64,000 bases of DNA from Cryptomeria japonica (lineage: Eukaryota; Streptophyta; Pinopsida; Cupressales; Cupressaceae): positions 188,234,270 through 188,298,269 of the forward strand of contig NC_081415.1 in NCBI RefSeq assembly GCF_030272615.1. Direction: 5' to 3'. This document shows positions 59,481-64,000 of this stretch, piece by piece. Below the pieces are notes generated by a model that saw only the letters and a program-made list of their open reading frames with translations, was not told the DNA's origin and ran no database searches. Each line of letters starts with the position of its first letter. Within the stretch, counting starts at the first letter, position 1. Both the position numbers and the translations under genes were made by a program.

Positions 59481-60430
59481 GCTCAAAGATTATTTGTTGA
59501 ACCCGCCAGTTTTGATGCCACCAATTCCAGATCAACCATTGCTACTTTACATATCAGCTACTCCGACAGCACTGGGGGCACTCCTAGCACAGCAAATACC
59601 TGACGGTAAGGAAAAAGCAGTCTACTATATCAGTCGCACATTGGTGGGATATGAGCTAAACTACACATCAATCGAGCGTGCGTGTCTCGCTGTGGTCTTT
59701 GCTTCACAAAAATTACGACATTATATGCTCACTCACAAGACTAAGTTGATTGCCAGAATTGATCCACTAAAGTATCTTCTCAACAAAGCTACACTTACTG
59801 GGCGGCTGGCCAAGTGGGTAATGATTTTGAGTGAATTCGACATTGAATACGTGGACAGAAAAGCTATAAAAGGACAAGCAATTGCAGATCAACTGGCAGA
59901 TGCTCCCATGATAGATGATGCTCCTCTACAGTCAGAATTTTCAGATGAGTCCATTCTAACAATATCACATGCAAAGCCATGGCAATTATATTTTGACGGC
60001 TCATATACACAACATGGGGCAGGAGCGGGTATACTCTTTATAACTCCCCAAGGCGATTCTATACCAAAATCATACCGCTTATCATTTTCGTGCACTAACA
60101 ATATAGCGGAGTACGAGGCATTAACAACTGGGTTAAGAATTGCAGTTCAATGGAAGATCCAAGAACTTCATGTTTTTGGGGATTCTCAACTTGTCATCCA
60201 TCAAGCAACTGATGATTATCAAACAAAAGACGAAAAGCTAATGCCTTACAAACAGCTGGTAGATGATCTAAAACAACACTTCACAAAGATAGAGTTTGAG
60301 TAGATACCAAGAGAACAGAATCGCGCTGCTGATGCCATGGCTACAATTGCTTTGCTCATTGATCTACCGCAAAATGAGACCTGCTATGAGTTCCTGGTAG
60401 ACAACCTGCTATGAGTTCCTGGTAGACAAC
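59481..60430 (+). pseudogene. Element C dual RNase H: degenerate Ty3-type plus second RNase H
   Basis: First domain (about 59494-59900): LLLYISATPTALGALLAQQ, then YYISRTLVGYELNYTSIERA and the tether RLAKWVMILSEFDIEY. The usual first catalytic Asp (DAS-type) is Ser here. Second domain (about 59977-60300): WQLYFDGSYTQHGAGAGILF, NNIAEYEAL, VFGDSQLVI, keeping Asp, Glu and Asp. A second, catalytic RNase H after a decayed first one is characteristic of the Tat lineage. It is cut by TAG 60301 (QPFE-like FE-stop-IPREQN) and a 25-bp tandem duplication at about 60384-60433 that shifts the frame. Confidence 0.85.
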
Positions 60431-60433
60431 CTG
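60384..60433 (+). repeat. 25-bp tandem duplication causing a frameshift
   Basis: ACCTGCTATGAGTTCCTGGT plus AGACA is present twice in direct succession. The downstream frame differs from the upstream one by +1, exactly what one extra 25-bp copy gives. Confidence 0.92.
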
Positions 60434-61753
60434 CTGATTCCGTCATATGAGATCACTCCTACGGAAATGATATGTGTTGTTGGTCCTGAATCCTAGTTAT
60501 ATGGTTCCATATTCACATACCTTCGCGACAATATCTTACCTCCCGATCTATCGAACAATCAACGCCGCACTTTCATTCGCCAATCCTCTCGATACGTCAT
60601 TTTAGCAGATATCCTATACCGACAAGGTCTAGATGGCACCCTTCTTAGATGTTTAGAGAGTGACGAAGCCCAGATTGCGTTACGAGAAGTGCACGAAGGG
60701 ATATGTGGTCCGCATACTAGTGGTCCTACCTTGGCCACGAAACTCATCAGGACTGGATACTACTGGCCTACTATGGAAAAAGATGCATATCAGTTTGTCA
60801 AGAAGTGTAAGCAGTGTCAAATTCATGGAGACCTCATACATGCACCAGCACAAGAACTACAACCACTTGCATCTCCTTGGCCCTTTTGTCAGTGGGGACT
60901 CGATCTCATAGGCAAGATTCACCCTCCTTCTTCCAATGGACATAAATTCATTATCACAGCCACAGAGTATTTCACAAAATGGATTGAAGCCGTGCCTGTC
61001 ACACAAGTTACTGGGAAACAAATCGCTACCTTCATCTTGAACTACATCATTTGCCGATACGGGATTCCTACTTCCATTATTACTGATAACGGACGTCCTT
61101 TCAAAAATCAGGATGTTCGTGAACTCTGTGAGCGCTTCCATATTGCCCACCGTTTCTCCACACCATATTACCCCCAAGGTAATGGCCAAGCTGAGGCGTC
61201 TAACAAAACAATTCTCAAAATCCTTAAAAAGACAGTCGACGACGCTGGCCGTAACTGGCACATCCAACTCAATCCTGCACTTTGGGCCTATCGTACAAGC
61301 GTCCGCACACCTACAAGAGCTACACCCTACTCACTTGTCTACAGCTCTGAAGCCATCTTGCCTATTGAGGTCGAGCTACCTTCTCTACGGGTCTCCTTGA
61401 GAAACATAATCAACGATGAAGACTACAGGGTCTCTCGCTTACAAGAACTAGAACTGCTGGAGGAACGACGACACACTGCTTTTAATCATCTCAAGGCTTA
61501 CCAACAACGAATGAGTCGCAGTTACAATCACAAAATTAAGCCTCGCACATTTGAGGTAGGTGACTTAGTCCTCAGAGAGAACCCCAAGAATCAGCAAGAT
61601 AGAGATAAGAAGGGCAAGTTCGAACCAAACTGGCTTGGTCCTTACATCATCACAGTAGTATATGGATCTGGGGCATATCAGCTCTCAACTACAGAAGGTG
61701 AACCCTTGGAGGATCCTATCAACAACATGCACCTTCGCAGGTTCTACACATAG
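60434..61753 (+). pseudogene. Element C integrase
   Basis: Frame shifted by +1 relative to RT. One more TAG lies at 60494 (PES-stop-LYGS). From 60689 the frame is open for 354 codons to TAG 61753. Zinc region: VHEGICGPHTSG with CKQCQIHGD. Core triad: Asp at 60902 (WGLDLIG), Asp at 61085 (ITDNGRPF), Glu at 61193 (NGQAEASN), spacing D-x60-D-x35-E. The C-terminal part has FEVGDLVLRENPK and LGPYIITVVYG. No chromodomain, as expected for Tat. It would insert the cDNA. The catalytic core is intact in this copy. Confidence 0.9.
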
Positions 61754-63480
61754 CTCGTTGGAATATCCTAATTCAAAAATACAAAAAAATCAAAAAATTT
61801 CAAAAATACAAAAAAAAATATAAAACAAAAAAATCGTTACTTGGTGAAAACCTGGCAAACAGGCGCCTTGTGACAACAAAAAACATTGAAAAATCGAAAA
61901 AAGTAAAGAGAAATAATTTCGTCCAACGGTGAAAACCACTTCGGTGGCACCCTGGGCAAGTACCATGGTGAAAACTGGGTCACCAGCGCCATGCGTAGAG
62001 ACTTTGCTCCTCCCTCCTTCAGGATTCACTTTCATCCTTTCACTTTGCACACACTCACAACCTATTCATCCATAATAAACTTACCCATTCCCATCATGGC
62101 TTGTTATTGATCTATCTAAGATTGGTTAGCCATTCATAATAACCCTCCCTTTTCACTCCCTTTCCATCCATAATAAATCAGATCCTATCTGTGACTACGA
62201 CCAATCCTACGTCTAGTAATGGGTGTGGAACTGAGAACATCACGTATTTCAAGGAGTACAGTTTCTTCCAGCTTCCTTCAGTCTATCCACACGCAATCCG
62301 CAATAAAGCAACATTTGCATCGCAGATCCGCAATAAAGTTTCATCTTCTCCACAATAAGGTATCAGTTTCATGGATTCAGTCAGTTTCAAATGAGACACA
62401 GCAGCAACAATGAGCTTCAACAAAATCAAATCTTTCAACAGACTCAGACAACATATGGTTCAGTGCTATCTATCCTTTTTGTGAAAGTGAACATTGTGAC
62501 CACAATCAAATTCGACTTATACAAGTGACAAGAGACACTAAACTTGAGGACTACAGTGGATGTTGGTATTGAGTCTTGGTTTTCTTTTGATTTTATCTTT
62601 TGGTGACATGTCTTTTAGCTTTTCCGGGATGTCTCTGACTAGAGATTCTATCTCCAGGATGTCTTTGACTAGAAAGGCGAGGATGGGGTATCGTCACCTA
62701 TTTGCATTTGCTGTCTGTGGATTGTCTCTTAGTAATGCTATGACTTGTCCAAGGATATGAGGACACTGAGAGTCTAGTATGAACTGGGGCATTCCTTGTT
62801 TGTGACTGTCTTATCTCCATGCAAACAGGTACAATGACTTTCTGGGTCGAACAAATGCCTCGATTGTCATAACCTATTTTGCCATAATAAAGCTCAATGA
62901 TGATAACGCACAAGAAGCTCTTTCACTTTCATATCTTCTGTCTTCCATCCCTCCTTTCTTGATTGACTTCCACCGTCCTTCTTGAGTCCTCGTAGCCTGC
63001 TATCACATGACTGAGTATAATGACACACCAAAAACAATTGCATTTCATATAGTTACACCTGCATCACCACATATAAGCATTTCATACATACATATAGATA
63101 TCACAATTGCATCACATCCTGCATACAACACATGTTAGCACATCTCACATTTTCATTATGTAAATAATCATTTGCATTATCATATTCATTTGCATTACAT
63201 ACATTCACATTTGCATCATGCATCACATATACAACATAAAAGAACAAAAATATATTGCATTGCATCATATAAGCATCCATATCATAAGCATCAAATAAGA
63301 AACATCTCATCACATAAGGTACACATGCATATAGCTGCCGCAAAAATGGATCATCTCTCATATATAATCAAAAGTGTCATGATACAATGATGTTAAAATC
63401 ATATGGCTACAAAATCACCCGCAGGTGTCTACAATACAAAAATGGTACATATACTGATACAAAAGGGGAGCCCTCTATGG
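61754..63480 (+). other. Element C 3' region, noncoding, with hairpins
   Basis: Starts directly after the integrase stop. Three A4-bulged hairpins at 61843-61867, 61928-61951 and 61964-61993. Then CT-rich and later AT-rich sequence with many 'gcattt/catatc' phrases (63030-63340). The frames at 62219, 62560 and 63172 and their minus-strand counterparts have no motifs. No plus-strand LTR start seen. Confidence 0.5.
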
Positions 63481-63999
63481 CTATGATGAACTCCCTTCCT
63501 CGGAGCCGCCTGGCCTCGACGGAGTCTGAGCTCTAGATGGTCCCGCTCCAGGATCCCCCTGCTTGTCTGGTGGTGGTGGAGGACCCATGACCCCACCGCT
63601 CGATGCCTGCCTCCTACGACTCCCTCCCGTAGCCGTCGCTGTGCGCGACGATCTATGGAAGCTCCTCGCCCGCTGATCCGCTGGCACAGCACCATAGTAC
63701 AAATCCCTCCAATAGGCGATCTCCTCTCCGGCTCGTAGCACATATGCGTAGCCTACCCCTGTATCCTCTGCTGCCCGCCTCCCTGCCCTCAAAGCTGTCT
63801 CGGCCTCAGTATATCTCTAGATGACCTGGTCTCTCTCCCGCTCTGTGTCCCTGAGCCTGATCCTGAGGCCATCCCTCTCCCGCTCCAAATCCGCAATCTC
63901 GTTTGCCTGGCCCTGGCAGATCTCTCTCAGCCCTAGCAGCTCATCCTCCTCAGGATCACCACCCTCAGCCTCTGTCTGTGGCTCCTCCTCTACAGGTAC
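63481..63999 (-). pseudogene. GC-rich antisense ORF, coiled coil plus Pro/Gly-rich tail, open at the right edge
   Basis: The minus-strand frame enters at 63999 and ends at 63481 with one in-frame TAG (63819-63817, VI-stop-RYTEAE). The first part is a predicted coiled coil: LREICQGQANEIADLERERD, GLRIRLRDTERERDQ. Then RAGEEIAYWRDLYYGAVPAD and a low-complexity tail with five prolines (MGPPPPPDKQGDPGAGPSRA). Composition is strongly GC-rich, unlike the rest of the window. Extra ORFs, some antisense, between pol and the 3' LTR are known in Tat elements, so it may belong to element C. It could instead be another inserted gene. No domain can be named from the visible part. Confidence 0.55.
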
Positions 64000-64000
64000 C

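Larger units (their letters stand above)
51245..64000 (+). mobile_element. Element C: Ty3/gypsy retrotransposon, Tat lineage, 3' end outside the window
   Basis: LTR 51245-52016, primer site 52020-52037, a 2.2-kb leader, one gag-pol frame 54220-61753, and a long 3' region with an antisense ORF. Gag, protease, G-patch, RT, RNase H, a second RNase H and integrase come in that order. The second RNase H and the D-x60-D-x35-E integrase place it with Tat elements. No 3' LTR start (TGTAGACACC on the plus strand) is seen up to 64000, so the element probably continues beyond the edge. It is inserted in a LINE ORF1 remnant. Confidence 0.88.

Noticed and set aside
63424-63433. Minus-strand TGTAGACACC as the start of a Tat LTR
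   Set aside because: No polypurine tract precedes it on the minus strand and no matching LTR end or target duplication was found to its left; may be chance or a fragment.

Overview
This window looks like repeat-rich nuclear DNA from a seed plant with a large genome. The evidence is a set of AT-rich, nested LTR retrotransposons primed by plant tRNA-iMet or other tRNAs, Tat-lineage Ty3/gypsy domains, copia polyproteins and LINE remnants. A gymnosperm (conifer or yew type) is my best guess from the style of the element families; that is inference only. I see no intact host gene. The only host-like piece is a short WD40 fragment near 49.9-50.2 kb.

Layout, left to right. 1-1871 is the 5' end of a minus-strand LTR element (LTR, iMet primer site, decayed coiled-coil/zinc-knuckle gag) inserted in a very long LTR whose remainder is 1872-5337. 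5338-11.9 kb is mostly unassigned AT-rich DNA. 11908-24082 is a complete plus-strand insertion (element B) with two LTRs of about 1.65 kb. Its interior encodes an acidic repeat region, a Tat-type protease and a G-patch, but no reverse transcriptase or integrase; its 5' LTR is split by a 3.8-kb solo giant LTR with a perfect CTGGT target duplication. 26463-47020 is a minus-strand LARD-like element: LTRs of 5.0 and 3.7 kb, an iMet primer site, a polypurine tract and a noncoding interior. Inside that interior sits a solo Tat LTR (duplication ATATT), which in turn holds a decayed copia element (34670-42015). 47.8-51.2 kb carries LINE ORF2 and ORF1 remnants, one interrupted by a solo LTR with duplication CCCCT. 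From 51245 to the window end runs a plus-strand Tat gypsy element (element C): LTR, primer site, long leader, one decayed gag-pol frame with two RNase H domains, and a GC-rich antisense ORF near its 3' end.

How the parts relate. Element C shows what an autonomous Tat copy of this kind encodes; element B keeps only protease and G-patch and would have depended on such a partner in trans. The giant-LTR elements encode nothing visible and would also need help. The most interesting signals are noncoding: a GCGTCTGTG motif repeated every 19-21 bp in the element C leader, covarying A-bulged hairpins in its 3' part, and two positions inside the giant LTRs where each copy carries a different short tandem array. 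I could not run alignments or database searches; boundaries and homologies were read by eye.
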